A stretch of 19,307 bases of DNA from UBA1081 sp964443825 (GTDB lineage: Bacteria; Bacillota; Clostridia; Oscillospirales; Acutalibacteraceae): NCBI GenBank assembly GCA_964443825.1, contig CAYUEV010000030.1, positions 1 through 19,307 of the forward strand, read 5' to 3'. A model generated the notes under the pieces. It saw only the letters and a program-made list of their open reading frames with translations, did no database searches and had not been told where the DNA came from. Position numbers and translations under genes: made by a program. Below, in pieces: positions 1 to 7,615 of this stretch. Position 1 is the stretch's first letter. Each line of letters opens with the position of its first letter.

Positions 1-26
1 ATTTTATTAAAAATTACGTAAAACTA

Positions 27-55
27 TTGTATATCATTTTAAACAATGTTATAAT
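27..55 (+). promoter_or_regulatory. Sigma-A-type promoter of the aminotransferase-ispF unit
   Basis: A TTGTAT hexamer (27-32) lies 17 nt before a perfect TATAAT (50-55). The -10 is preceded by TG at 47-48, giving an extended -10 (TGtTATAAT). The predicted start is near 62, leaving an AT-rich leader of about 75 nt before the ATG at 138. The spacing and three matching elements make this the best vegetative promoter in the window. It is called by eye only. Confidence 0.75.
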
Positions 56-137
56 ATATTGATGGAAGTTTGCGTAAATGCAAATTTGTTTTAAATATTT
101 TTTTTATTTTTCTTTGTCTTATTGGGGAATGATTAAA

Positions 138-1409
138 ATGGAATTACTGAAAGATCGCTCAAAAGAAGAACTTAACGCGTTCTATAAAGAAACTCTTGAG
201 CGATACGAAAAAATAAAAGAAAAAAACATTAAAATCGATATGTCGAGAGGCAAGCCGTCGCCCGACCAGATAGATATAGCCGAAAGGGACTTTGATAAAA
301 TCATGCCCATAACCGACTACACGAGCAAAAGCGGAATGGACTGCCGCAATTACGGAATGCTTTCGGGAATACCCGAGGCTAAGGAACTTTTCGCGGAGCT
401 CTTGGGAGTGGAACCTAAAAACGTCATAATCGGCGGCAACGCGAGTCTTGAGCTTATGTACAGCTTTATTTCGCAGTGCTACGCTAAAGGCATAGGCGGG
501 AACGAACCTTGGTGCAAACAGGGAGACGTCAAATTTATAGCCGTAGTTCCGGGTTACGACAGGCACTTTAGCATAGCGGAGTACTTTGGGATTAAAATGG
601 TAAACGTCCCGATAGATGAAAACGGTCCTTGTATGGATATGGTCGAGGACATTATAAAAGACCCCTTGGTTAAAGGGATGTTCTGCGTGCCAAAGTACTC
701 TAACCCGGACGGATACACGTATTCCGACGAAACCGTCAAAAGACTCGCTAAAATGAAACCCGCCGCGCCCGATTTTAGAGTAATATGGGACAACGCGTAT
801 ATTATTCACGATATTTACGACAAAGGCGACGATCTTCTTAATATATTTGACGAAGCTAAAAAATACGGTACGGAAGACAACTTTGTGGAATTTTGCTCAA
901 CGTCAAAAATAACTTTCCCAGGCGCGGGAGTATCGGCTATAGCGGCTTCCGACAACAACATAAAAGAAATATTGGAAAGGCTTACGGTTCAGATAATAAG
1001 CTACGATAAAATGAATCAGCTAAGGCACGTAAGAGCTTTTCCGACCGTGAAAGCCTTAAAAGACGAAATGAAAAAATTCGCCGTTATATTGAGACCTAAA
1101 TTTGAGGCGGTTTTGGATCAACTCGACAAAGAACTCGGCGGATTGGGGATCGCCTCCTGGCATAGACCTCACGGCGGGTATTTTATCAGTTTTAACGTAG
1201 ATTTAGGGAGCGCAAAGTATGTGGGCGCTCTTTGTAAGGACGCGGGTCTTACTCTTACGGGGGTAGGGGCGACTTTCCCATATAAAAACGACCCGTTAGA
1301 CCGCAATATCAGAATCGCCCCGTCTTATCCCACCGTTGACGAACTTAAAATCTCTTCGGAAATTTTAACTTTATCCACTAAATTAGCGGCCTTAAAGGAG
1401 CTTTTATGA
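138..1409 (+). CDS. PLP-dependent aminotransferase, class I/II fold (AspT/MocR-type family)
   Basis: A 423-residue fold-type I aminotransferase, probably cytosolic. It resembles the family that includes Corynebacterium AspT-type aspartate aminotransferases (Pfam PF12897). In the numbering from 138, an opening SRGKPSPDQ motif is followed by SNPDG (N189), WDNAY (D218, which would contact the PLP pyridine nitrogen) and STSKITF with the likely Schiff-base lysine at 257. A late RIAPSYP motif fits the arginine that binds the substrate carboxylate. The frame is open back to 78, but the ATG at 138 is chosen because GGGG at 124-127 gives a usable SD and the first 20 upstream residues are low-complexity and Phe/Tyr-rich. 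The gene overlaps ispF by ATGA. An aspartate-type specificity is inferred; the exact amino acid substrate cannot be read from sequence. Confidence 0.88.
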   Translation: MELLKDRSKEELNAFYKETLERYEKIKEKNIKIDMSRGKPSPDQIDIAERDFDKIMPITDYTSKSGMDCRNYGMLSGIPEAKELFAELLGVEPKNVIIGGNASLELMYSFISQCYAKGIGGNEPWCKQGDVKFIAVVPGYDRHFSIAEYFGIKMVNVPIDENGPCMDMVEDIIKDPLVKGMFCVPKYSNPDGYTYSDETVKRLAKMKPAAPDFRVIWDNAYIIHDIYDKGDDLLNIFDEAKKYGTEDNFVEFCSTSKITFPGAGVSAIAASDNNIKEILERLTVQIISYDKMNQLRHVRAFPTVKALKDEMKKFAVILRPKFEAVLDQLDKELGGLGIASWHRPHGGYFISFNVDLGSAKYVGALCKDAGLTLTGVGATFPYKNDPLDRNIRIAPSYPTVDELKISSEILTLSTKLAALKELL

Positions 1410-1885
1410 TAAGAATCGGCTGCGGCTACGACGTTCACCGCTTTTCTAAAGACCGCGATTTAATTTTAGGCGGCGTTAAAATCGACTTCCGCATGGGGCT
1501 TTTAGGTCACTCGGACGCGGACGTTTTGATTCACGCCGTATGCGACGCTCTATTGGGCGCGGCCGGGTTAGGCGATATTGGAAAACATTTCCCCGATTCT
1601 GACGACAGGTATAAAAATATCGATAGTAAAATAATCCTTAGAAAAACGGGCGATCTTCTAAAGGAAAAGGGATTTTCCGTCATAAACGTCGATTCGACCG
1701 TAATAGCTCAAAAACCGAAAATCAGCGAATTTACTCCTTTAATGGAAGAAAATATAGCGTCTTGTCTTGGCATAGACTGTTCGTTTGTAAACGTAAAAGC
1801 CACGACAGAAGAGGGTTTGGGATTTACCGGCTCTTTAGAGGGCGTATCGGCTAACGCCGTAGCCTTAATAACAGACGAACAATAG
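1406..1885 (+). CDS. ispF: 2-C-methyl-D-erythritol 2,4-cyclodiphosphate synthase
   Basis: IspF converts CDP-methylerythritol 2-phosphate to MEcPP with release of CMP in the MEP isoprenoid pathway. The protein is 159 residues, the usual length for this homotrimeric enzyme. The N-terminal GYDVHRF motif supplies metal ligands D9 and H11; the LGHSDADVLIHA motif supplies the third ligand, H43. A GDIGKHFPDSD motif follows, then a C-terminal TTEEGLGFTG segment that fits the nucleotide-binding region. The start codon overlaps the aminotransferase stop (ATGA) and has the strong SD AAAGGAG at 1394-1400, which implies translational coupling. The MEP partner ispD is not in the window. The pairing with an aminotransferase gives no obvious pathway link. 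Confidence 0.97.
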   Translation: MIRIGCGYDVHRFSKDRDLILGGVKIDFRMGLLGHSDADVLIHAVCDALLGAAGLGDIGKHFPDSDDRYKNIDSKIILRKTGDLLKEKGFSVINVDSTVIAQKPKISEFTPLMEENIASCLGIDCSFVNVKATTEEGLGFTGSLEGVSANAVALITDEQ

Positions 1886-1950
1886 AATTAAAATCCGCAA
1901 ATCTAATTTCTCTTTTGGAATTTAACTTATCCGCAATGTGAGGTGATTTT

Positions 1951-2862
1951 TTGAAATTTCCCTTAATTCTCACAATATCCGATACGATATCTTCCGTATG
2001 GGACAGATTTTCAGGCGCGGTAATGAGTTTAAACTCGTTTAAGGACATTCTCGATATATTTCTTGTAACTTTAATGGTTTACGCTTTAATAATTCAGTTT
2101 AGAAAATCGCAGTCCATACAGATATTAAAAGGCGTAGTCCTTATAACCGTTACATATTTTATAGTAAATCTTTTTGAAATGAACGCCAGTAAATTTATTT
2201 TTAACAGCGTTCTCAGTAATATTATTCTTATTTTTGTAATACTGTTTAGCGGGGAGCTGCGGCAATCGTTAGAAAAAATGGGGAGAAGCAGGATTTTCCC
2301 TATCAGCGCTTTATTTTCCTCAAAAAACGGCTCTAACCAGACATACGACGTTATTAACTGCGTTTGCAGAGCTTGCGCAGAGATGAGTGAAGATAAAATA
2401 GGCTCTCTTATAATATTCCAGCGCAAAACCCTACTGGGCGACATTACGAGGCAGAGCGTGCCTATCGACTCATGCGTCACGACGGAGATGCTCTTAAGCA
2501 TATTTTTCCCGAAAGCCGCTCTTCACGACGGAGCTATCGTAATAAAAGACAACCGAATCGTTTCGGCGCGGTGCGTAGTGCCGTTAAAAAACGAAAAAGA
2601 AGTGACCGAACACGTAGGCACGCGCCACAGAGCCGCGCTTGAGGTAAGTCTTCACTCAGACGCGGTGGCGGTCGTCACGAGCGAAGAGACGGGCATTATA
2701 TCCATAGCTTATAACGGTCAAATGAAAAGAGGCTTAACGGACGCGAAACTTCGCCAGATTTTAATAGATCTTTTGATCGACTCATCTGAAAACGACCGTC
2801 AGAAGGACGATAAAAAAGACGGCAAAAAGAAAAAATCAAAGTCGAAAAGGGGAGAAAAATAA
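1951..2862 (+). CDS. cdaA: Diadenylate cyclase CdaA (c-di-AMP synthase)
   Basis: A membrane-anchored DisA_N-type diadenylate cyclase that condenses two ATP into c-di-AMP, the messenger for potassium, osmotic and cell-wall homeostasis. Three hydrophobic segments (about residues 33-50, 57-75 and 82-100) precede the cytosolic catalytic domain. The two signature motifs are intact: DGA at 193-195 within LHDGAIVI, and GTRHRAA at 223-229. The C-terminus is a Lys/Asp-rich tail (about 281-303). The start is a TTG placed ideally behind AGGTGAT (1941-1947); the alternative ATG at residue 25 has no comparable SD. The YbbR/CdaR gene follows after 2 nt, the classic partner arrangement. The family is certain from the motifs; regulation by the partner is known for the family and inferred here. 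Confidence 0.96.
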   Translation: MKFPLILTISDTISSVWDRFSGAVMSLNSFKDILDIFLVTLMVYALIIQFRKSQSIQILKGVVLITVTYFIVNLFEMNASKFIFNSVLSNIILIFVILFSGELRQSLEKMGRSRIFPISALFSSKNGSNQTYDVINCVCRACAEMSEDKIGSLIIFQRKTLLGDITRQSVPIDSCVTTEMLLSIFFPKAALHDGAIVIKDNRIVSARCVVPLKNEKEVTEHVGTRHRAALEVSLHSDAVAVVTSEETGIISIAYNGQMKRGLTDAKLRQILIDLLIDSSENDRQKDDKKDGKKKKSKSKRGEK

Positions 2863-2864
2863 CC

Positions 2865-3947
2865 ATGAACAATTCCCCCGAAAACATAAACCCGCGAGAA
2901 ACCGCTAAAACGGAAAACGACGAAAGCACAGAAAATAACAAAAGCGCTAAGAAAAAACCGTTTTCGCATTTACTTGACAATAATAAATTCGTATTCCTGC
3001 TTTCGCTGTTTGTCGCGTTTATTATATGGGTCGTAGTCGCCATGTACGCGAGTCCCGAAGAGTCTTACACCGTATATAACGTTCCCATCGTAGTCGATAC
3101 GGAAAACAGTATCGTGTCGCAAAGGGGATATAAAAATTTCTGGCAAAGCGACGAAACTATAGACGTGACGGTAACGGGTCCTAGGTATTTGGTAACTTCT
3201 CTTACGGCTAACGACATACTTGTTTCCGCTAATTTAAACAAAGTCAACGCGGCGGGAGTGTCGGAACTCGATCTTCGCGTAAGTCTTAGGGAATTTTCAC
3301 AGGATATTACGGTGTCGTCTTGGACGAAAAGTTCCGTAGAAGTCTATTTTGACGCGGAACTCACAAGGGAATTTGATATAGAACTCGACAACTCCGCGAT
3401 ACCCGAACATATCGCGGAAGGGTACAAATTAAGTAACGCCGACCTTACCGTTTCGAAGATTAAACTGATAGGTCCGGAAACGGAAATGAATAAAATTGTA
3501 AGAGTTGTGGCCGATATTCAGTACCCCGAAGACTTGCTTTTTAAATCGGGCAATATCCCCGCGACGCTTAATTTAGAGGGCGCGACCGCCGCCGACACGG
3601 TTTCCGTTAATAAATACGTGTCTTTTGTAGACGAGCAGGAGTACTTTGTAAACGTCGCCATCGACCGCATTGTCGAGCTTAAACCGACGGTTCACTTTAC
3701 GGGAGCCGCGAGCGGAAAAGTGAAAGTGTCCTATAACGTCGAAAATATTCTTGTGACCGCGGACACCCTGAAAGACTTTAATGAAGACCAGCTGACGGTA
3801 ATGTCTGTTAACAGTTCTGCTCTCAAAGAAGGTGAAAACGTATTTTCCGTAAAGCTATCTTCTTTACAGCTTCCGTCGGGAGTTAAGTTTACAGATCCCA
3901 ACTTTACGGTAATCGTCACCGTAACGCTTGAGGGAAGCGACGGGTAA
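2865..3947 (+). CDS. cdaR: YbbR-domain protein, CdaR-type regulator of CdaA
   Basis: A 360-residue protein with a polar, Asn/Glu/Lys-rich cytoplasmic N-terminus (about 1-40), one transmembrane helix (about 43-61, LLSLFVAFIIWVVVAMY) and a long extracytoplasmic region built of beta-rich YbbR-like repeats. The recurring pattern is a V-P-I/V-V strand followed by a G-P-x-x-x-V/I turn, for example VTGPRYLVT near 103-111 and LIGPETEMNKI near 201-211. In Bacillota CdaR binds CdaA at the membrane and tunes its activity. The gene starts 2 nt after the cdaA stop, so the two are surely co-translated. In the classic operon glmM follows; here a lipoprotein gene does. The family call rests on topology, repeat style and position. 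Confidence 0.87.
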   Translation: MNNSPENINPRETAKTENDESTENNKSAKKKPFSHLLDNNKFVFLLSLFVAFIIWVVVAMYASPEESYTVYNVPIVVDTENSIVSQRGYKNFWQSDETIDVTVTGPRYLVTSLTANDILVSANLNKVNAAGVSELDLRVSLREFSQDITVSSWTKSSVEVYFDAELTREFDIELDNSAIPEHIAEGYKLSNADLTVSKIKLIGPETEMNKIVRVVADIQYPEDLLFKSGNIPATLNLEGATAADTVSVNKYVSFVDEQEYFVNVAIDRIVELKPTVHFTGAASGKVKVSYNVENILVTADTLKDFNEDQLTVMSVNSSALKEGENVFSVKLSSLQLPSGVKFTDPNFTVIVTVTLEGSDG

Positions 3948-3958
3948 AAACTTTTAAA

Positions 3959-5431
3959 ATGAAGAAATATAAAATTTTTATAATATTTCCCGCGATTATA
4001 CTTGTTTTGGCGATATTGGCGGGATGCGGTATGACTCCGTTTAACTCGGTCGAAAACCTTGTCCGCCCGCCTAAACTCCCGGGCGACGAAGGGGAGCTTC
4101 AGGAAGCTTTCGAGGGCGTTATGGGCGACAAAGGGGAATATATATTAAAATACCCTTTGAAAGGCGATTACCGCACCGCGTTTGTCCGCTACGACTGCGA
4201 TAAAGACGGCTCTGACGAGGCTTTTGTGTTCTACTCCCTTAAAGCGGAAGAGATGTCCGTTTCGATGTATATGCTCGACTACAAAGACGGCGCGTGGACT
4301 GGCGTTGAGGAAATTCCGGGGGAAGGAAACGATATATACTCCGTGGAATTTTGCGATTTAAATTCGGACGGCGTGTCGGAGCTTCTTGTAGGCTGGAGTT
4401 CTCTCGACTCAAAAAGCAACAAAAGACTCTCGGTCTACAGCTCATACAACAGTTCGGGCGTTTTAAGCTACAGGATGTTAAGCCTCGAGCCGTATACCGC
4501 GACGTACACTGTGGATATAGACGGCGACGGCGAGATGGAAATACTCTCGGCTCTTATAAATTCCACTTCCGACACGTATACGACGGAAGTTAGAGTGTTC
4601 AAAATGAAGCAGGACGCGTCTATAGGTTTTACCATTGAATCGGTAGGGCAGATAAGTCTTTTTTCGGAAATCACGGCTATAAACAACATTACGTCGGGTT
4701 TTGAAAACGGAACAAGATACGTATATATTGACGAGTCGGCGGATAACGCTTATCTTACGGAAATTCTTTACTGGGATAAATCTAAAAACACGCTGATTGC
4801 GCCTATAAATATTGAAGTCCTTTCGGTGGCGTCATGTCCTACGACCCGTTCGCTTCCTCTTAATTGCGCGGACGTGGACGGCGACGGCAGAATAGAAATT
4901 CCCTCGACTACCTTAATTGAAAACAGCGGAGTTATTAAAAAAGCCGATAAAAACAACAGTTCTCCCTCTTTGGTTACGGCCGCTCCGACTGAAAATATTT
5001 ACGTCACAAACTGGAACAAATACGATAACGGAAAATTTACTACCGTAAAGAGCTATATAGAAAATTCCTACGACGAGTTTAGAATAGAATACGACCCCGA
5101 AAAAATGAGCGACTGGCGGCTCTCTTTCTACCCGGACGAACATATTTCGCAGTTTTTTGTAAACGCGGAGCAAGATGGCGGTGGTAAAACTTACGAGAAC
5201 GCTAAAAACGAACCCGGAAATTCGCAAAATCCCGCGACTACGGGCGGATCTGTTCTTATTTTTTCAATAAAGGCTCACGAACCTGAGGAGGAACTTAGGC
5301 TTGGAGTCGAGGTTATAGAAGGCGAAAAATATAAATATACCTACGAAATAACAGACAATGGGAAAGAAGCCGGAATTACGTCGAATTTTATAAAAACCTC
5401 TTTCACGGCTTTTTTGGATGGAACACAATAA
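3959..5431 (+). CDS. Lipoprotein with four FG-GAP/VCBS-like calcium-loop motifs
   Basis: A 490-residue secreted lipoprotein. The signal peptide ends in the lipobox LAGC, with C23 as the predicted lipidated residue, so the mature protein would be tethered to the outer face of the membrane. Four acidic loops of the D-x-D-x-D/N-G type are visible: DCDKDGSDE (79-87), DLNSDGVSE (133-141), DIDGDGEME (186-194) and DVDGDGRIE (305-313). Each is followed by a hydrophobic strand, as in FG-GAP/VCBS beta-propeller blades that bind calcium. The last third (about 330-490) has no recognisable motif. The start has no clear SD. Its 3' end runs into the response regulator gene, whose SD lies just past the stop, so a sensory partnership is plausible but only inferred. 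The function is unknown. Confidence 0.82.
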   Translation: MKKYKIFIIFPAIILVLAILAGCGMTPFNSVENLVRPPKLPGDEGELQEAFEGVMGDKGEYILKYPLKGDYRTAFVRYDCDKDGSDEAFVFYSLKAEEMSVSMYMLDYKDGAWTGVEEIPGEGNDIYSVEFCDLNSDGVSELLVGWSSLDSKSNKRLSVYSSYNSSGVLSYRMLSLEPYTATYTVDIDGDGEMEILSALINSTSDTYTTEVRVFKMKQDASIGFTIESVGQISLFSEITAINNITSGFENGTRYVYIDESADNAYLTEILYWDKSKNTLIAPINIEVLSVASCPTTRSLPLNCADVDGDGRIEIPSTTLIENSGVIKKADKNNSSPSLVTAAPTENIYVTNWNKYDNGKFTTVKSYIENSYDEFRIEYDPEKMSDWRLSFYPDEHISQFFVNAEQDGGGKTYENAKNEPGNSQNPATTGGSVLIFSIKAHEPEEELRLGVEVIEGEKYKYTYEITDNGKEAGITSNFIKTSFTAFLDGTQ

Positions 5432-5444
5432 AAAGGGCGAAATA

Positions 5445-6143
5445 ATGCGAAAAATTCTTATTGCGGAAGACGAGTCGTCTATACGCGATTTTATAGTGAT
5501 AAATCTTAAACGCTCCGGCTATGAAGTGGTTGAAGCGGAAAACGGAAGAGAGGCGATAGAAAAATACGACGAATCAGGCGGCGATTTTGACGTGGCCCTG
5601 CTCGATATAATGATGCCGGAGATAGACGGTCTTACCGTCTGTAAATATTTAAGAAAGCAAAGTTCTACTATAGGTATTATTATGCTTACCGCTAAATCTC
5701 AAGAAATGGACAAAGTAACGGGGCTTCTTGTGGGCGCCGACGACTATGTGATAAAGCCTTTTTCGCCGTCGGAGCTTATGGCGAGAATAGACGCGATTTA
5801 CAGGCGCGTCACCGTTAATAAAGACCGGGAAAAATCTAAAAACGACAACGTTTTAAGTGGGATTTTCACCCTTAATCTTCACAACAGAACGCTTGAAAAA
5901 AACGGAGAGCCTATAGATCTTACTCAAGTTGAGTTTCAGATTATGGAATACTTTATGGAAAATTCCGGCGCTTCTCTTTCAAGACTCGATATATTAAAAA
6001 AAGTCTGGGGAGATTCTTATTTTGGCGATGATAAAATTGTCGACGTGAACATAAGAAGGCTCAGAATGAAAATAGAGGATGATCCCTCGAATCCGTCTCA
6101 TATTTTAACGGTTTGGGGTTACGGCTATAAATGGGAACCGTAA
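5445..6143 (+). CDS. Two-component response regulator, OmpR/PhoB family
   Basis: A 232-residue DNA-binding response regulator. The receiver domain (about 1-115) has the acidic pair E8/D9, phospho-acceptor D54 in LLDIMMPEIDG, switch residue T82 in MLTAKS, and K104 in VIKPF. The C-terminal winged helix (about 135-230) ends in the family-typical RRLRMKIEDD and GYGYKWE motifs. The ATG at 5445 is chosen because AAAAGGG (5431-5437) is a well-spaced SD. An upstream in-frame ATG at 5418 lies inside the lipoprotein gene and would add nine non-conserved residues. The cognate histidine kinase follows 33 nt downstream. The target genes cannot be read from the sequence. Confidence 0.94.
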   Translation: MRKILIAEDESSIRDFIVINLKRSGYEVVEAENGREAIEKYDESGGDFDVALLDIMMPEIDGLTVCKYLRKQSSTIGIIMLTAKSQEMDKVTGLLVGADDYVIKPFSPSELMARIDAIYRRVTVNKDREKSKNDNVLSGIFTLNLHNRTLEKNGEPIDLTQVEFQIMEYFMENSGASLSRLDILKKVWGDSYFGDDKIVDVNIRRLRMKIEDDPSNPSHILTVWGYGYKWEP

Positions 6144-6150
6144 TTTTTTA

Positions 6151-6169
6151 CTCCTTGCAGTAAAGGAGG
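6151..6169 (+). promoter_or_regulatory. Hairpin that masks the SD of the histidine kinase gene
   Basis: CTCCTT (6151-6156) pairs perfectly with AAGGAG (6063+100, that is 6163-6168) across a 6-nt loop. The right arm is the core of the SD AAAGGAGG (6162-6169) for the TTG at 6177. The left arm begins only 7 nt after the response regulator stop (6141-6143), so a terminating ribosome could open it. The pairing is seen directly; coupling is inferred. Confidence 0.5.
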
Positions 6170-6176
6170 CGTTTCA

Positions 6177-7613
6177 TTGCGCTCCGGAGGAATAACAAGG
6201 CGATGGGTTTTAACGACTCTTAGCGCGACCGTTCTTATTATACTTATTGTAAACATATGCGCCGACGTGTCGATTAGGCGTTACTACTATAAAATCGCGG
6301 AAAATATTATCGATTCGAGAGTTCAGCAGTCGGCGGTGCAGTCTTTTTTTAAAGATTACGTGGATTCCACTGAAGACGCGTTTTCCGACGGCGCAAGAGA
6401 TTTCCTTGAAAATTTTTCATACAGTTATCAGATGGACGTGTGGTTTCTCGATAAGTCGGGAAACGTCATAGTCACGTCGGAAGGGTTTTCGGTCGATAAA
6501 AGCGTTGAAATGCCGGATTACATGGAGTCCACCGCGTCGGAGGACGGTACGGGGATGTGGACGGGTCATAATGAAACCGGCGAAAAGGTTATGGCCAAAA
6601 CGCTCTTAATATCAAATACAGACGGTGGAAGAGCGGGCGCTATAAGACTGATTGTGTCGTTAGACGACCTCGATAAACAGCAGATATTATACTCCGCGTT
6701 TATAGCTCTTTTAAGCCTCGGCGCTTTATCGCTCGTGGCGATTTCGGGGCTGTTTTTCGTCCGCTCCATAGTAAAACCGGTTAGGAACATTAACGAAACC
6801 GCTAAACTTATAGCGAAAGGCGACTTTAACGCGAGAGTTAAAAATCCCGACAGTCACGACGAAATATCGGAGCTTTGCGATACCGTAAACTATATGTCGG
6901 GCGAAATAGCCCGGCTTGACAACGTTAAAAACGATTTTATTTCAACCGTGTCGCACGAACTGAGGACGCCTCTTACGGCTATTAAAGGCTGGGCTGAAAC
7001 TTTAAGGGACATAGGCGACAGCGACGAGGAAACGACAAAAAAAGGCATAAACGTTATAATAAGCGAATCCGACAGACTTTACGATATAGTCGAGGACCTT
7101 CTGGACTTCTCTAAAATGCAAAGCGGCAGAATGGTAAAACGCGCCGAGCCTATCGACGCCATTGAAGTCCTTAACAGCACTATTACGGTGTTTGACGACA
7201 GGGCGAAACGCGACGGAATCAATCTTATTTATAATCCGCCCGATTTTAAGGCTCCGATGAGCGCCGATAAAAATCTTATAAAACAAGTTTTCGCAAACAT
7301 TCTCGATAACGCGTTTAAATACACCCAAAGAGGCGGGAGAGTAGGCGTTTTTGCCGAAATTACGTCGGGCGAGCTTGTTATCTCGATAGGGGATACGGGC
7401 TGCGGAATATCAAAAGAAGATTTGCCTCACGTTACGGAAAAATTTTACAAAGCGAACGTTTCCGTGAGAGGTTCGGGCATAGGTCTCGCTGTAGTCGACG
7501 AAATAATAAAGCTTCACAACGGCAGACTCGATATAGCGAGCTCTCAAGACAGCGGGACGGTAGTCACGGTCTTTTTGCCGATAGATGAAAATATTAAATT
7601 TGAGAAGGGATAA
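6177..7613 (+). CDS. Membrane sensor histidine kinase
   Basis: A 478-residue kinase that would phosphorylate the response regulator encoded just upstream. Order of parts: TM1 (about 11-31), an extracytoplasmic sensor region (32-168) with no recognisable motif, TM2 (about 170-195), a HAMP linker (196-248), a HisKA domain with phospho-acceptor H260 in STVSHELRTPL, and a HATPase domain. The HATPase domain has the N box (N374-N378, NILDN), G1 box (D406-G410, DTGCG), F423, and G2 box (432-436, GSGIG). It starts at a TTG with the very strong SD AAAGGAGG (6162-6169). That SD lies in a predicted hairpin. The architecture is that of PhoR/WalK-like extracytoplasmic sensors, but without a PAS domain. 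The ligand is unknown; the upstream lipoprotein is one candidate partner. Confidence 0.93.
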   Translation: MRSGGITRRWVLTTLSATVLIILIVNICADVSIRRYYYKIAENIIDSRVQQSAVQSFFKDYVDSTEDAFSDGARDFLENFSYSYQMDVWFLDKSGNVIVTSEGFSVDKSVEMPDYMESTASEDGTGMWTGHNETGEKVMAKTLLISNTDGGRAGAIRLIVSLDDLDKQQILYSAFIALLSLGALSLVAISGLFFVRSIVKPVRNINETAKLIAKGDFNARVKNPDSHDEISELCDTVNYMSGEIARLDNVKNDFISTVSHELRTPLTAIKGWAETLRDIGDSDEETTKKGINVIISESDRLYDIVEDLLDFSKMQSGRMVKRAEPIDAIEVLNSTITVFDDRAKRDGINLIYNPPDFKAPMSADKNLIKQVFANILDNAFKYTQRGGRVGVFAEITSGELVISIGDTGCGISKEDLPHVTEKFYKANVSVRGSGIGLAVVDEIIKLHNGRLDIASSQDSGTVVTVFLPIDENIKFEKG

Positions 7614-7615
7614 AA

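Noticed and set aside
69..112. TTTGC-GTAAAT-GCAAA inverted repeat followed by T-rich sequence in the aminotransferase leader, as an attenuator
   Set aside because: The stem is 5 bp with only two G-C pairs, and the T-run is interrupted and distant. It is too weak to call.
78..137. N-terminal extension of the aminotransferase from the ATG at 78
   Set aside because: The 20 residues are Phe/Tyr-rich and unlike the family, and the SD-like GGGG at 124-127 serves the ATG at 138.
159..809. 216-codon open frame opposite the aminotransferase gene
   Set aside because: It lies wholly antisense to a gene with intact catalytic motifs, and its product has no recognisable domain; a codon-bias shadow.
1893..1936. 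Direct repeat ATCCGCAA (1893-1900 and 1929-1936) before cdaA
   Set aside because: Only 8 nt long, two copies, no symmetry and no promoter nearby; likely chance.
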